Of a stretch of 64,000 nucleotides of DNA, positions 12,419-64,000 are shown one piece after another (the first letter of the stretch is position 1; every line of letters starts with the position of its first letter). Where the stretch lies: contig WPIO01000008.1 of assembly GCA_009760855.2 (NCBI GenBank), positions 12,032,001-12,096,000 of the forward strand, in the 5' to 3' direction. This DNA is from Cristatella mucedo. Lineage: Eukaryota; Bryozoa; Phylactolaemata; Cristatellidae. The position numbers and the translations under genes are program-made. The notes under the pieces are model-generated. The model had not been told where the DNA came from. It was given only the letters and a program-made list of their open reading frames with translations, and did no database searches.

Positions 12419-12639
12419 CAGAACTATGCGCTACACCAAAATGGCTACGTAAGGACCATACCAGCGACGCCTGTGTACGACTACAGTACCCACGTTTCAG
12501 CCGAGCAATTAAAAGAGCCATTAAATCTCTGTAGTTAGCTCTAAATTTGGCCTTCAAACAATTTTCAGGTTTAGAAAAGTCATGCCAGCCGTTTCCACGT
12601 CCTGACCTCCAAGGTCCGCCCTGGGTCAGCATATTTATG

Positions 12640-12945
12640 CCCCTCAATCTTGGCCCAGGGATAAGGCACTCGCCCTTCACGATAAAAGTCGTGAGTTCGA
12701 GTCTTGCAGCGGGCTATCGTTCATACCCCGCAAGAGCGCTGGTGAGTTAGCATGCAAATCTTCGACATGTAAATGCGGTTAGTGGTAACGTGCACAGCGT
12801 CATCACGCATAAGCACACAACAAAAATACTAGCTGATTTAGTAACCTTTTTTGTATAGCGAAGGAAGAGCCTTTACGGCTAACACCACCACTTGCAGCTG
12901 CAATAAAAGATCGCCCACCGCAAGATTCGAACCCATGGACAATCC
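12640..12945. repeat. Two type 1 SINE copies in opposite orientation
   Basis: 12640-12725 is a plus-strand tRNA-like head (GGGATAAGGCACTCGCCCTT, GTGAGTTCGAGTCTTGCAGC). 12825-12945 is a minus-strand copy with body and head (complement of GGGTTCGAATCTTGCGGTGG). Neither can fold into a complete tRNA. Confidence 0.72.
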
Positions 12946-12959
12946 ATACGGATCCAGCA

Positions 12960-13035
12960 AATGCTGTGAGAAACAGGCGGGTTTTTAGCTTCTTTTTAAA
13001 TGTCGCCAAGTCAGGGGATGTCATGACGTCTGCTC
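12960..13035 (-). mobile_element. LINE family A terminal coding fragment, abutting a SINE
   Basis: The plus strand reads AAATGCTGTGAGAAACAGGC and TTTTTAGCTTCTTTTTAAAT, the complement of the family A C-terminal block and start of its 3' UTR. Directly follows the inverted SINE at 12825-12945. Confidence 0.6.
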
Positions 13036-14149
13036 TCGCTAGTAAGTTGCTGGCGAACGGGCGTCTTTCATCTGCGAGTTTCGCACTGCGAAAACCCGTC
13101 TTTCATTGTTCTTGCGAAACGAGGCCGCTCTCGTGTTGTGGACTTTGCCCGCTTTCTACCTGTAGTCCTTACCTGGTACTTTTTTTGGCGATACTCATTC
13201 AGCTCTTGCTATTCACCGACCCTTCTATTCATAACGCTTACTCGCTGCAACTTCTGCTATGGTGCGTGAGATTTGCAGCGTTGGCGTCTGATGAGAGCAC
13301 TATAGGCAAAAGTATTCGCGCCGTTCAATCGTAACGGTAGTGACTTCGTCTTAATGGATTCGCTGGTTTTTCGTGTGCAGTCACACCCTTTGTAATTGCT
13401 GGAGCTTTAGCCGTAGCTTTTTTTTAGCTCGCCATCGGAAATTGCTTCCGTCAGTGGCTCGGTTGGTTAGAAGACGATGCTCATAGGCCAAGATCTGGAT
13501 ACATAAGGTAACCGTGTACGGTCGCTTAGAATAGATGAGAGCTCCCTACTCCCTAGGCAGTGCTGAGAGTTTCGGTCCAGCGCTCCCGATGGGTCACAAG
13601 TAGATATAAATTGAGTATCTCGTCATACTTTATGAGAAGCTTAAATCTTTCTCTCCAAGCACAGTGTCGCTGTGCGTCAGCGCGCAATGCTAACCTTCTT
13701 CATTGTCGTCGGTCTTGAATATTGAGGAATAGTATTGCAAATTGAGACTCGAAGGTTCTCCAATAATTTCAGCCGTTGCACGTCGTCGTTAGGGTGTTGA
13801 GCGTTCTTTATTACGAACCGATCGTATCCGATGCAAGAATCAACGCTAGCCCGTCAGCTTCGTCTCAACAAGCAGATCAAGTTAAGAGCGATGGCCTTAA
13901 GTGCCACAGTGACTGCCCAAGCCAAGCGACTTTGAGTGCCATTCCAGCACTAATGTACGGCACGGCTACGGCTATATAGTACGAAAATGCCAATTAGTGA
14001 AAGCAAGCGACTGTAAAAGGCTAGCTGAGGATTGCTAGTGATATTTCGGTTCACATTGTCATCCTCCGGTTTAGGAATATATGAAACTGATCTGCATGTG
14101 CCAATAATAATTCATGGTCTGCTCAAAGAAGCTGTGTTTGGGCAAATTC

Positions 14150-14260
14150 ACAAACACACACAGACACGCACACGAACACACACACAACAACACACACACA
14201 CACACACACATACATACAGACGCACTCACGCACACACAAGCACACGCACGCTCGCAGGCA
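14150..14260. repeat. (CA)n-rich microsatellite
   Basis: Imperfect ACAC/ACGC units over about 110 bp. The Thr/His-rich frames across it are artefacts of the repeat. Confidence 0.92.
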
Positions 14261-14908
14261 CGAACGCTCCCTCGAGCGAACAGACACACCAGGTGGTGCC
14301 ACATCTGTTTGTTGAGACGCAGCCGATGGGCCCGCGTTGATTCTTGCACCGGATGCGATCGGTTCGTAATAAAGAACGCTAGCACGCTAACAATGACATG
14401 CATAGCTGAAATTATGGGAGAATCTGCGAGTCTCAATTTATAATACTACTCAGTATTCTGGACTCATTGCAAACGCATCTCGTGCATTATTTTTTCGGGC
14501 ACTGACCCTTGGTGTGGTTAACAAAGCTGGACCTGAAAACTACGATAGTCAACTTAACTGTGCTTTTTAATTAGTGCGAAACGGACTGAGATCGATACTC
14601 GCCTATCAATTGTCTCTTCTTACTCTCTATTATTTCGTTTAAATGACAGTACTACCCCTGATCGTTTCGCGAGTGGGCTGTGTCACTCGATGCGGTATGC
14701 GGTCGAAATGTGCTGTCGGGGATTGTTGTGACGCGGGGAGCCGAGGTAGGACTCCGGTGGGCGAGAGAGGCGAAGAAAGTCATGCTTCCCCCTGCTCCGT
14801 GCGTAGTGAAATAAACTGGTGGTGTCGCTCGTCGGCGAGCTCCATTGGTGTTCGCGACGGCCACCAAACGGCCACCAAACTACACTCTTTACTTACTCTA
14901 TTCTCTTT

Positions 14909-14911
<3 letters not shown>

Positions 14912-14991
<80 letters not shown>
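14912..14991. repeat. (CT)n microsatellite
   Basis: About 80 bp of uninterrupted CT on the plus strand. Confidence 0.97.
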
Positions 14992-14994
<3 letters not shown>

Positions 14995-16009
14995 ACTAAG
15001 TATTTTCTCTGTGCGAGAGACCGCTGACTCAGGCGGCCAACAGCAATGAGCTTCGCCATTCGAGGCTTCAATCTTCCAAGGCAGCTGCCTAGGGTCGTGT
15101 GGCTAGGGCACAGACAAAGCTTATGTCAGTTGACTCGCGGGCGAGCAGCAAATCGTGCATATGCGGCCTCCGTCGAGAAATCCATCTACCTAAGGTGCCG
15201 CTAGCTGTCGAGAGGTTTTGACGTGCACAGTGGCATAGCAGTGCAAGACAATTCATGTGCACGGACTAAAAGGGCTGCCTGGGACGTTCTCAGGAGAGAG
15301 TGTACCATTACCACAAGCCACCGCAATCAGCTAAAATCCTCCGAAAACCGACCAGAAATCCCACACAAAATGTAGTGTTTTCAATTACATATTACACCAC
15401 ACTCTGCGTACTGACGCATTGGTGTTGTATATGAGGCAAACTACGATTGCAGAGCTATTTATTATTTGCGTTTTTTGAATTATAATGGCCTGGAACTGAC
15501 TATATGATAATATACGGTTAGACAGCCTAAAAGCCCTAGTCTAGCAATAGCCACTCAGTTGTGCTATAGGCGTTGAGCCTGTAGGAGTTTCGCCCGAAGC
15601 TTTGTCCCAGTAGGCAGTTCAGGTGTGCTCGGGACAGCGAACGAGTGTTGTTGTACGCCCTGGCTGATTGTGGACGCCTGTAAGCATCCGTCGCCTTGGC
15701 GTCGATTTATCTTCGCTATGGATACGGAATTCCTATTTTAAGATGCGATCGTTCTTCGTTGCTGCCGCGTTCCACTACCGTCAGCACACGTGCATTGGCG
15801 CTGCAGCTACAAGCCACTAAAGGCGATACAAGGTTAAGGCGTCGCTAGTATTTTTCAAAGCGTTTCGGCCAACGGCGAGCGCACCGTTTCGAGCACCGCT
15901 TCGAGCGCTGTGCTTTTTAAAGCCTCGTTCATTCAGTCCGGACGTGGAAACCACTACATCCTGTTTGTAACAAAACAGTGTAATCGCGACATTTCACAGC
16001 GGCACGGGC

Positions 16010-16570
16010 ATTCTCTTGCAACGCACTGGTATTGACTGCGATGGTCCATGCCAAAATCGCAGTCCATTTGATTCCAGCAAAATCCCTCAGACATCAGCTC
16101 GTGAAGCCCCAATTATGATTGCCTAATACAATGCACACTATGGAAAGTTTACCCATATAAATTCAATCCATTGCCTATTCACAATCTCGGGCTATACAAT
16201 GCAGTCGACTGAAATGGCTTGGGCCAATGCTGCATTCTAGATCCACTCTAATCCACCACTAATATACCCGACCCCGGTTACGAAAGGCTTGCTTAAATTC
16301 GATATAATACTACAATTTCTTTAAACTACAACTCAAATTTTCGTAACAACTCGAAAGGGCACTCTCCGAAAATGCACTGCATTTGACCGTTGTGGCCAAG
16401 ATCATTACCACAACATATTACAGGATCCCTCAAATCCGCAAGAAATCGGAGTGCAAAGTCCGAATTCTGATTGAATAATATAGCGCACTCCGTTTAAATT
16501 GCACCCAAAATAAATTTCAAGCAATTGCAAACTTGCGTTCTCGGGCAATGCCCTGCAATCGACAGGCAGC
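16010..16570. repeat. Diverged long-period direct repeat
   Basis: Segments near 16025-16215 and 16370-16565 share the ordered landmarks GCACTG...ATTTGA, ATCCCTCA, AATTCTGATTG/AATTATGATTG, a GCACACT/GCGCACT block and TCTCGGGC...TGCA.TCGAC. Spacing is about 350 bp. No gene is visible from 15.0 to 17.0 kb. Confidence 0.5.
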
Positions 16571-17299
16571 ATCCTACCTCGGTGAGATTCCGATCAATTA
16601 ATGTCTGCTCTGACAGCACATCAACCTGAGCATTGTGTGTGATATGCAGCTATCCAGAGTAGGCCAGCAAGTACTTCAACCGACCGCTATTGTGCCAAGC
16701 TCTTTCCAGCAGCAGTCCGATTTTTCTGTCATTCAGCCATATAGGTTTGCCACTGCCACCCTTGAATGAACTAAGTAAACTAAAGCAGTCTGTGATGTGC
16801 TCTGCTAGGATTACTTAACGATCTCTAGCTATTTGTCCATTTATATATATTTTTTTATTTATCTTGTATTATTTATCTTTTTATTTGTATCTCCCAGTTT
16901 AATTATTTATATTATCTATCTATAACTACGTCTGCATTCTAATATCTATTTAGTGCTCTAAATCCGCTGCAGTCGCCCACCGTTGCTAGCGAGGTGAATA
17001 GTGGTGTTAGTGAATGAAGCGAACTAAAACACAGTATACATTTTCAGTACCAAAGGATACCAAAGGTCCTCGCCGACTGGACCGACCCGAAAATGACGTT
17101 CCCGGATAACCTGGAAAAATATGCTCTTCAGCCCCTTACGATTTGAAGCCCGAATAAATAAGCCCCTCTTTGGTCGTATATATATATATAATAAATGAGC
17201 CCCTCTTTGGTCTAGGCCCTCTTTGGCGTACTCGTGGTTTCGGCTGAAGCTATGCTGGCTGCTCGAAGTCACCCAGCGCTAGGGCCGCCCTCGAAGAGG

Positions 17300-17430
17300 G
17301 TTAATAATGATAATAATAATGCATTTCTAAAGCGCCCTCAGAGAAATTAATCTCTTTCCAAACATTTTAAATATGCTGTAAAGGAAGCATGATCGTACAG
17401 CTAGTAATAGCGTGCACAATGTCAACAGGG
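17300..17430 (-). mobile_element. LINE family A 3' end, inverted
   Basis: TAA repeats, then GCATTTCTAAAGCGCCCTCA and the remainder of the tail complement, through CTGTAAAGGAAGCATGATCG. Confidence 0.75.
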
Positions 17431-17506
17431 ATTCTTAGTCATTGCATTCGAACTAGTTGAGGCAGTCGCAGGAGCAGCGTTAACAGCCTTGCTACGTTGC
17501 TGCTCC

Positions 17507-17613
17507 CATTCTTTGAGCTCTTTTGCATTCTTTGCTCACATTCTTTGAGCTCTTTTGCATTCTTTGCTCACATTCTTTGAGCTCTTTTGCATTCTTTGCT
17601 CACATTCTTTGAG
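17507..17613. repeat. 32-bp tandem repeat, 3.3 copies
   Basis: Units at 17507, 17539 and 17571 begin CATTCTTTGAGCTCTTTTGC and are identical; a partial fourth ends at 17613. Each unit holds an internal half repeat (CATTCTTTGAGCT / CATTCTTTGCTCA). Confidence 0.95.
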
Positions 17614-17784
17614 CACTACTGGCTGGCACTTCTTGAACCGACAATGCTGTCATTTTGCCAGCAGCTACGATCTAGTTACATAAGCGCCATTAGCTTTTTG
17701 GGGCATTTCTGAATAGATAAGATCGAGAAACTATCTGCTTCCATTAGACGCTAACCTTTTATGATCATAACAAGGAGAAGGTCC

Positions 17785-17950
17785 TTGTACATGTCATCCC
17801 TAACCATGTTATTTATGTTGTTTGTTTATCAAGCATGATATTACTCACCATTCTATTGCATTTCCCTTTGCAGCAAATGTAAAGCGCCTAGAAAGAGATT
17901 GAGTTCTCTGAGGGCGCTTTATCAAGTGCATTATTATTATTATTATTAAG
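17785..17950 (+). mobile_element. LINE family A 3' end
   Basis: GTACATGTCATCCCTAACCA through the tail AAATGTAAAGCGCCTAGAAA and GGGCGCTTTATCAAGTGCAT into ATT repeats. Confidence 0.82.
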
Positions 17951-18611
17951 GTTTACGTGTCTCCAGGAATAAGGAGCTTTCGGAAACATCAGATAGCTAT
18001 GCAATATCTGTTGTTGGCTGCTTTCAGTAGACACCCGCAAGAACCAAAACTAGCAAAATAAGAGTGGAAATAAATAATGTTTTAAGATGGAGTACTTTTG
18101 TTCAGACTTAGATCAAGCGATCGGATCATTGTGACCGAGTATTCGAATTGCACTTTAAAAATGAAATAAAAGCTAAACAATAGTTAGCTCCGTCGCCTTT
18201 GGACCATTTTATCTAACTAAAGAAATTACACCCCACAACCGCTTCGTGCAGTGCAAGAAGAGAAAGCTTTAAGAATCAATAGGTGTTCTTTTGACGATCT
18301 CCTTATGACTTAGGCACGTTCTTACTTTGCGTGCCTCAATGACTTGGAAAGCCGCGCATTTGTTAATCAACGCTTCTGCTGCAAATCAATGTCTGCGATT
18401 AGCAAGATATAAAACTTGGAAACAAATGAGGCCGATAAATTCACACCGAAGCAGGCTGCTTAGTAAACTGATGGTCTTATGACTACTACGAGTTGTAGCA
18501 ATAACGGTAGCCTGACTCGGAGAGTCTATCGTAGTAGTACAACCCGAGCCGAGAATAAATGCACACTCTGCAGGTGACGTCGTTTTACACTTAGTCCGAA
18601 TGCTGCATCGG

Positions 18612-21600
18612 CTATTCGCTGTAGATGCCGTACACATTACCCACCGCGAAGAGGGTGCGATTTTGAAACTCGTATGATGAACAGCAATCGACTCCGGCGT
18701 CCCACAAACACCTGCTGCCGACGCGAATTCCCTGATCTTTAAGCTGGCCAATCGTTACAGTGGCGACGACCTTGTATCGGGGGATCCGAAGCTCTTTCAC
18801 TCGAGCTTTGAGCACCTGCAAATCATGCAAGCGAGGTTCGAGGAGTCATTGACATGCCACCGGCTCGCACGACGTAGGTAAACCCGACGGGTCAGTGCGA
18901 CGTGGTATCTAGCGATCTTAATGGACAAACCAGCAGCAATGGCTTACAGATATTGATTGACAAGACAGTCAGCTGATTCAGCTGCATAAGCAGTTGTTTT
19001 GATACTAACGTTGCTAAAAAAAGGAAATTAAGTTTAGGGAAAAACTGGCGATTCGCGATGGGATAAGGAGTTTTGACCACAGCCCGATCAGCGGGAAGGA
19101 GCTGCATATGGCCACTGCACCGGCACTGGCCGCATGCTGAAATGAGACATGGTGCTGCAAGGAAAGCGTAGGCCAGAGCAAATGCAAATGCAATATCAGC
19201 TACGCCCAGCAGCGTTGGCCCGGGATTACTCTGTGATCCTCGTGTCGCCACTTGGCAGAGAGTGGTGGCACAAGGAAAGAGCTGCTACAAACTACCGACA
19301 GTTTAAAAACCAATCGGCATTGGAGAGGCAGTGCAAGGTTTCTCGGCCGGCCAGTTGCTTCGCAAAGACCTCGCAGATCGTGAGGAATTAGATCGGCTTC
19401 TTATCGCCTTTTATCGTGAATTTTACGCAGCGGGCGTGCATAAGTTCCGCCCATCATAAGTGAGAATCTAGCAAGTGGCCGAGTTGGATGTTACCTCTGC
19501 GACGTAGCAGAGCCAGTACTGAGATTCTAGATCAACGTTATGATAGGTAGTGCATGGTCGAACAACAGTAGCTGTTTCTTCAAGCAGAGTTTTGCCAGAA
19601 GCTTGCTTGCTAGGAATTCGCTGGCCATCGCAAAGAATGACCCGAAATCTGCGAGACCGGTAAGACTGAAAACTTGCAGTAACTGAATTTTTCAGATCGG
19701 GTTAGCTGTCGGCCTGTAAAGAAAAATGTATCGGTCAATGTGCAATTTTTCTATCCATTTACATTGGGGATCACTCTTCGATGAAATAAGGCTTAACGAA
19801 CTTCGAAACTCTCGGAATTTTCAATGAAGATTGCTTTCTCTACTAAATTCCCTTTTTGTGCGGATATTTATTTCCATTTTATTCTTGGTTCGCAATATTA
19901 ATATTAAGAATCGGCGCCAGCACTATAAAGACACGTTTGGCCAAAACTAAAATGAAGCTAATTAATTGCACGACCTGGCGATTAACTTAAGCTATTCAAA
20001 CCAGACCTCGTTGTGAGTGACGCACAGGTCAGACACCCACGGTGAGTGGCGCACGTTTGGCAGGTGTGTACATACTAGGTTTAGCGTTTTCGTATTTTCG
20101 CCTAAATCCACAAAGCCGTGCAGACTAAGGGGATGCTACCTTTGGGAATATTTTTAAAGCACAGTTGCAGCCTAAACGCTGTCGATGCATGTAGCAGCCG
20201 GCGGGTGTCATCTCCCGCAATAAAGAGTAAGTGGGAAGCTTAGCTGAGCTAGAGGATAGTCGGTGAGGTATGTAGCATTGAAATAGGCAGTTTAGGATTG
20301 CTGGAAGGGTGCGCGACAGTAGGAAGAAGTCGTGAACAATTTTGTCGCGGTTGTTGCTGAGTAGGCGAGCTTGCCTTCTAGGACCAGGAAGCAGCAAGCA
20401 GCAACCGGCATAATATATAATCAAATATAATATAATATAATTCATTTGTAATGCGCCCCAAGAGAACTTAATCTCTATTCAGGCGCTTCACATATGCCTC
20501 CGGGCTCGAGCCCACGACCTCACCCAGACCGTGGTCGGGGGTGGGGGCGAGCACCTTAACCGCTGGACCAAACCAGCTCGGCATGTGAGGTAATAATAAA
20601 AATAATGATAATAACACATTTGATAAAGTGCCCTCAGAGAACTCAATATCTTTTAGGCGCTTTACAATTGCTGCAAAGGAAGTAGGATTTAATGAAAGTT
20701 GGTTGTCCTGAGAAGGCCTGATGGTGCGGAAAAGCTTTCCTCTTCGTAGCCAATCCCATGAAGGATATTTATTCAACGAACTCCGTGACTCGTCGAGTCT
20801 TGTGTAAGCCAGAGCATGTGTTACAACTAAAAATTTTACCCCAAATTTAAGTATTCAACACAGAGCATCGCTACAGGGACCGGTGAGAAACTTGATTGTA
20901 TACGCACGGTACATGTTGAACTGTGTTTCAGTTATAACATGGAGCGGTAACCGTAGTAGCAACGGTAGAGTACTGGCGAAGTAGCTCAGTTAGTTATGAA
21001 GAAGCTACGTCACGGAGCGCCTGGATGCTCATTGTGTGAATTTGTACCCTGTATCCTTATATGTAAATACATTTTTCTGGATTTACAGACCAACTTTGCG
21101 GCTACATCTATCGCCAACTGTAGAGGCTCCCGGTGAGAGCTTTTGCAGAAGGTAACCCCCCCACCCTCGGCGGCGGCGCTAGGCTCGCGCTTACCTCCGT
21201 CAGCGTCTTCGTCATTTGCCTGCAAAGCTCCGGCTCATACTGCTCCTCCTTCAAGTAGCTTTCGAGCACGTCGCGCAGTATGTTGGTGATGGCTGCATAA
21301 GGGAACTTCTTCGTCGGTCCCACGCGGTACGTGTTCTCGAGCTGGACGCCGGTGGCGCCGCGCCCGCCGGTGTCGCCGACCTGCCACTCGTCCCGAAACG
21401 AGGTGGCGCTGCAAAACGCGGTCTCGGTCGTTGCGTAGAGAGCGCGACCCAAGCCCCCTCCCCGCCCAACCCCGCTTCGTCTCCCCGAGCTTGACCGACT
21501 TCGCGAGGCGCCTCTCTGCGGTGTCCGTTTTCACGAGTGAGTGTAGCGGAAGCGTGCTCGCCTCAAAATTATCAGCAAAAACAAGGCGCCGTGCGCCGGC

Positions 21601-21746
21601 GCCTCCGCTTACGAGTGAAGCTTCAAAGCCGTCGGGGGCTTCGTTGAGCCGTTCGTCTGCAGCGCCTCTCCGCTGGCTAGCGTCGACTGGCTTCCGACTT
21701 TCCGCAACAGCCGAGCGGCTTTTTCTTTGGCGGCATCGTTGGACAT
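18612..21746 (-). CDS. DYNLT5: Tctex1-domain dynein light chain, DYNLT5 (TCTEX1D1)-like, complete, three exons
   Basis: Minus-strand coding exons are 21746-21613, 21408-21195 and 18815-18612, giving 552 nt including the stop, about 183 residues, close to the vertebrate DYNLT5 length. Exon 1 starts MSNDAAKEK and ends CTC|gtaagc (phase 2). Exon 2 follows ttgcag and carries ATSFRDEWQ, then the start of the Tctex1 domain ([18 protein letters not shown], then [18 protein letters not shown]), ending GAG|gtaagc (phase 0). Exon 3 follows ttgcag|GTG and completes the domain with [30 protein letters not shown] and the C-terminal [12 protein letters not shown] before TAG at 18614-18612. [15 protein letters not shown] and GSRCLWD are diagnostic of this subfamily. 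Members are light chains or adaptors of dynein, often ciliary. All phases agree. The 2.4 kb second intron contains a LINE B fragment, a SINE and a LINE A tail. The gene lies head-to-head with RIC1. Confidence 0.9.
20150..20340 (-). mobile_element. LINE family B 3' UTR fragment
   Basis: The minus-strand translation contains [19 protein letters not shown] and [11 protein letters not shown], matching the end of family B at 42740-42860 (LNCYFYATHY, LPTFSLLRET, RLGCECAIQN). It sits in the second intron of the DYNLT5-like gene. Confidence 0.6.
20428..20582 (-). repeat. tRNA-derived SINE, type 2, inverted
   Basis: TTTGTAATGCGCCCCAAGAG, GCGCTTCACATATGCCTCCG, GGGCTCGAGCCCACGACCTC and GCACCTTAACCGCTGGACCA: tail, B box and A box in inverted order. 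A clean reference copy for this family. Confidence 0.85.
20590..20690 (-). mobile_element. LINE family A 3' end, inverted
   Basis: TAA-rich start, then CACATTTGATAAAGTGCCCT and TTAGGCGCTTTACAATTGCT, the complement of the family A tail. Immediately right of the inverted SINE at 20430-20580. Confidence 0.75.
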
Positions 21747-22551
21747 TTCGAAAATGGGGTAAAAGCCGCTGTCTTCGCGCAAGCTCCGGCGTCGCAGACT
21801 TTCGAGTTTGCGGGCTAATCGAGCGGCCGCGGTGAGCGCACAAGCGGGCAGCGCGTGCGTCGTCCCGGCGCGAAGGCGAGCTCGCGCGACCAGCCCAGCA
21901 ACCCGAACCGGAAGGCACGCATGCAGCTCAACTCGGCAAAGCGAGCTGGTAGTTACTTAAGACGCATCGGCGAGCGCTTTCAATGGGCCACCGCGCTGTT
22001 TGACCAGCTCCCGTTTATTTATGCAAGACGGGAAGCTTTTACAGGCAATACTTGGCTGGCATGTTGCAGAGTAAACAGTCAGTGACGCAGTATCCGGTGT
22101 TAAGGAACGACCCGCCACACTTTGCTCGAAAAAATCTAAAGTTTTTAAATTTTGTGTATGGCTAGACTACAAGCGATGAGGGCCAAGGGAGTTTCGGTTG
22201 AAAGAATCTCACTGCTTGTGCGAGGCGAAGCAGATTTTGGCACGTCGAGGTACGAATGAAAGTTCGGAAGTTCGTCGGACCAAATGCGCACTCGAACTTT
22301 TAGTTGCGGATAGAGGGTGCGACAGCCGTGAAAAGCCATCCGCAACTGAAGGCAGACTCGCTTCCGCGGAGACCGGCGGTCGGGGCGCTAGCGTAGGTAG
22401 GGGGCGTGGCCAGCCTCTTCCGTTGTATCTATGGTCGTCCCCACGTTTAAAGGCCAGGCCAGGGCAAGGTTAGGCGCTAGTATGGCGGCACCCTGCGCTT
22501 CCGTTCCGTGCACGTAGGCGGCTTCGTGTGCAGAGCACTTATGGGAGCGGA
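21747..22551. promoter_or_regulatory. Divergent intergenic region between the DYNLT5-like gene and RIC1
   Basis: 805 bases separate the start codons of the DYNLT5-like gene (minus strand, 21746) and RIC1 (plus strand, 22552). The spacer must hold both promoters and 5' UTRs. It is GC/CpG-rich near 21747-21920 and again at 22320-22530, with a more AT-rich middle (22090-22200). No convincing TATA box or known element was identified. A shared bidirectional promoter is an inference from spacing. Confidence 0.5.
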
Positions 22552-63171
<40,620 letters not shown>

Positions 63172-63548
63172 GTGGGTGTGGCAAGCATGCGAGGCGAGCC
63201 AACTAGAGTCGCTCAGCTGCTTCTCCAGGATTCGTGGCCAGTGGTGCTGCTGCTACCCTGTCACTTCAGTCTTGCAGCTGCTCTCAGCCCTCCAATGGCT
63301 TTCAGCCTCACCTTGATCTTTTGTTTCGTATCTCTGTCTTAACTACAGTCACCTCTCTCTTGTCCCCTTTCTGTGCCGCCTATATATGTCTATCCTTCCA
63401 CCCCTTTGTTCGTTTTGTTCTTCCATCTGTCCAACTTCACGTCTCACCGTCTTGTTGGTCTCTCCTTTCAGTGCTTTGTCGGTCTCTATCAAAAGGGTAC
63501 TTTGCCCAAGTGTGTTCTCACCCTCACGGATGTCATGTTTGCTTTATT

Positions 63549-63648
63549 CTCTCTCTCTCTCTCTCCTGCTCCCTCTCACTCTCTCTCTCTCTACCCTGCC
63601 CTCTCTCTCTCTCTCCTGCTCTCTCTCTCTCCTACTCTCTCTCTCCAA
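63549..63648. repeat. Interrupted (CT)n tract
   Basis: CT runs broken by CTGCTC and CCTGCC; downstream of RIC1 exon 23, sense-strand pyrimidine. Confidence 0.9.
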
Positions 63649-63689
63649 CCTGTTTTTTGTATCTCAAGTACTAGTTCCACTATGCTCAG

Positions 63690-63765
63690 AGATTGAGTGG
63701 GCACACTGAAATGCAGCTCTGTTCGGGTGCTATACAAATCCTGTGTTATTATTATTATCATGCAG
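63690..63765 (+). repeat. Retroelement tail ending in ATT repeats
   Basis: TTCGGGTGCTATACAAATCC followed by TGTTATTATTATTATC resembles LINE/SINE 3' termini but has too little body to classify. Another inverted TAA run begins at 63979 and runs to the window edge. Confidence 0.45.
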
Positions 63766-64000
63766 GCTAGCTTCTTGTGACTGCCTTCACTGGGCATTCG
63801 ATGGAGAGCAATGTTAACGATGTGCACGAATAGCTGTTGTGTCATCCTTGTAAGTTGTACCAGCCACTTCAAAATCAGTAGTGAATTGGCAAAGGAAGTA
63901 AGCGGCATCAGAGCCGGAAAGAGGCTCGGGCCCAGACAGCAGGAGCTGAGCTACCGTTGCTCCCTCTTGTAACATTTAGTAATAATAATAATAATAAGCT

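Noticed and set aside
12216-12680. Leu/Ser frames and a 157-codon antisense frame
   Set aside because: Driven by the CT microsatellite; no domain or splice context.
14032-15049. Thr/His-rich, Cys/Val-rich and Leu/Ser-rich frames
   Set aside because: Explained by CA and CT microsatellites.
17507-17613. CRISPR-like repeat array
   Set aside because: The units are directly adjacent with no spacers, and the genome is eukaryotic.
21235-21918. Single 227-codon minus-strand frame
   Set aside because: It runs through the intron of the DYNLT5-like gene in the wrong frame; the spliced three-exon model restores the Tctex1 domain.

Overview
This is eukaryotic nuclear DNA from an animal, most likely an invertebrate. 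Genes are split by GT-AG introns, there are no operons or ribosome binding sites, and the spaces between exons are full of truncated LINE retrotransposons, tRNA-derived SINEs and long (CT)n, (TA)n and (TAGA)n microsatellites. The proteins are clearly metazoan (RIC1, a Tctex-type dynein light chain close to DYNLT5, and a DHRS7B-like short-chain dehydrogenase) but too diverged from vertebrate versions for a vertebrate. I could not name the phylum. All homology calls were made by eye against remembered families.

Layout. (1) 1-9.9 kb: the 5' part of a DHRS7B-like SDR gene on the minus strand, with coding exon 1 at 9747-9882 and exon 2 at 5578-5681; the rest lies beyond the left edge. Its intron and flanks carry SINE and LINE debris. 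(2) 9.9-18.6 kb: no gene recognised; LINE tails, (CT)n and (CA)n tracts, and an AT-rich stretch with diverged repeats. (3) 18.6-21.75 kb: a complete three-exon DYNLT5-like gene on the minus strand, about 183 residues. (4) 21.75-22.55 kb: an intergenic spacer of about 0.8 kb between two divergently transcribed genes. (5) 22.55 kb to the right edge: a RIC1 orthologue on the plus strand. I trace 23 coding exons (22552-63171), about 1,130 residues, in compatible reading phases except for one uncertain junction; the C-terminal exons lie beyond the window.

RIC1 has large 5' introns (up to about 8 kb, filled with LINEs) and a compact middle (44.2-55.1 kb). Three LINE families are visible. Family A is L2/CR1-like, has a conserved 3' end finishing in ATT repeats, and includes a copy with 431 open codons at 37.4-39.0 kb. 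Family B ends in ACATT repeats. Family C is seen only as old 3' fragments. One SINE family has a tRNA-like head joined to the same 3' end as LINE family A, which suggests a LINE/SINE partnership.

The three genes are not an obvious pathway: RIC1 is a Golgi Rab6 exchange factor subunit, DYNLT5 a dynein light-chain family member, and DHRS7B a membrane-bound lipid-metabolism reductase. Their adjacency is reported as observed, not as functional linkage.
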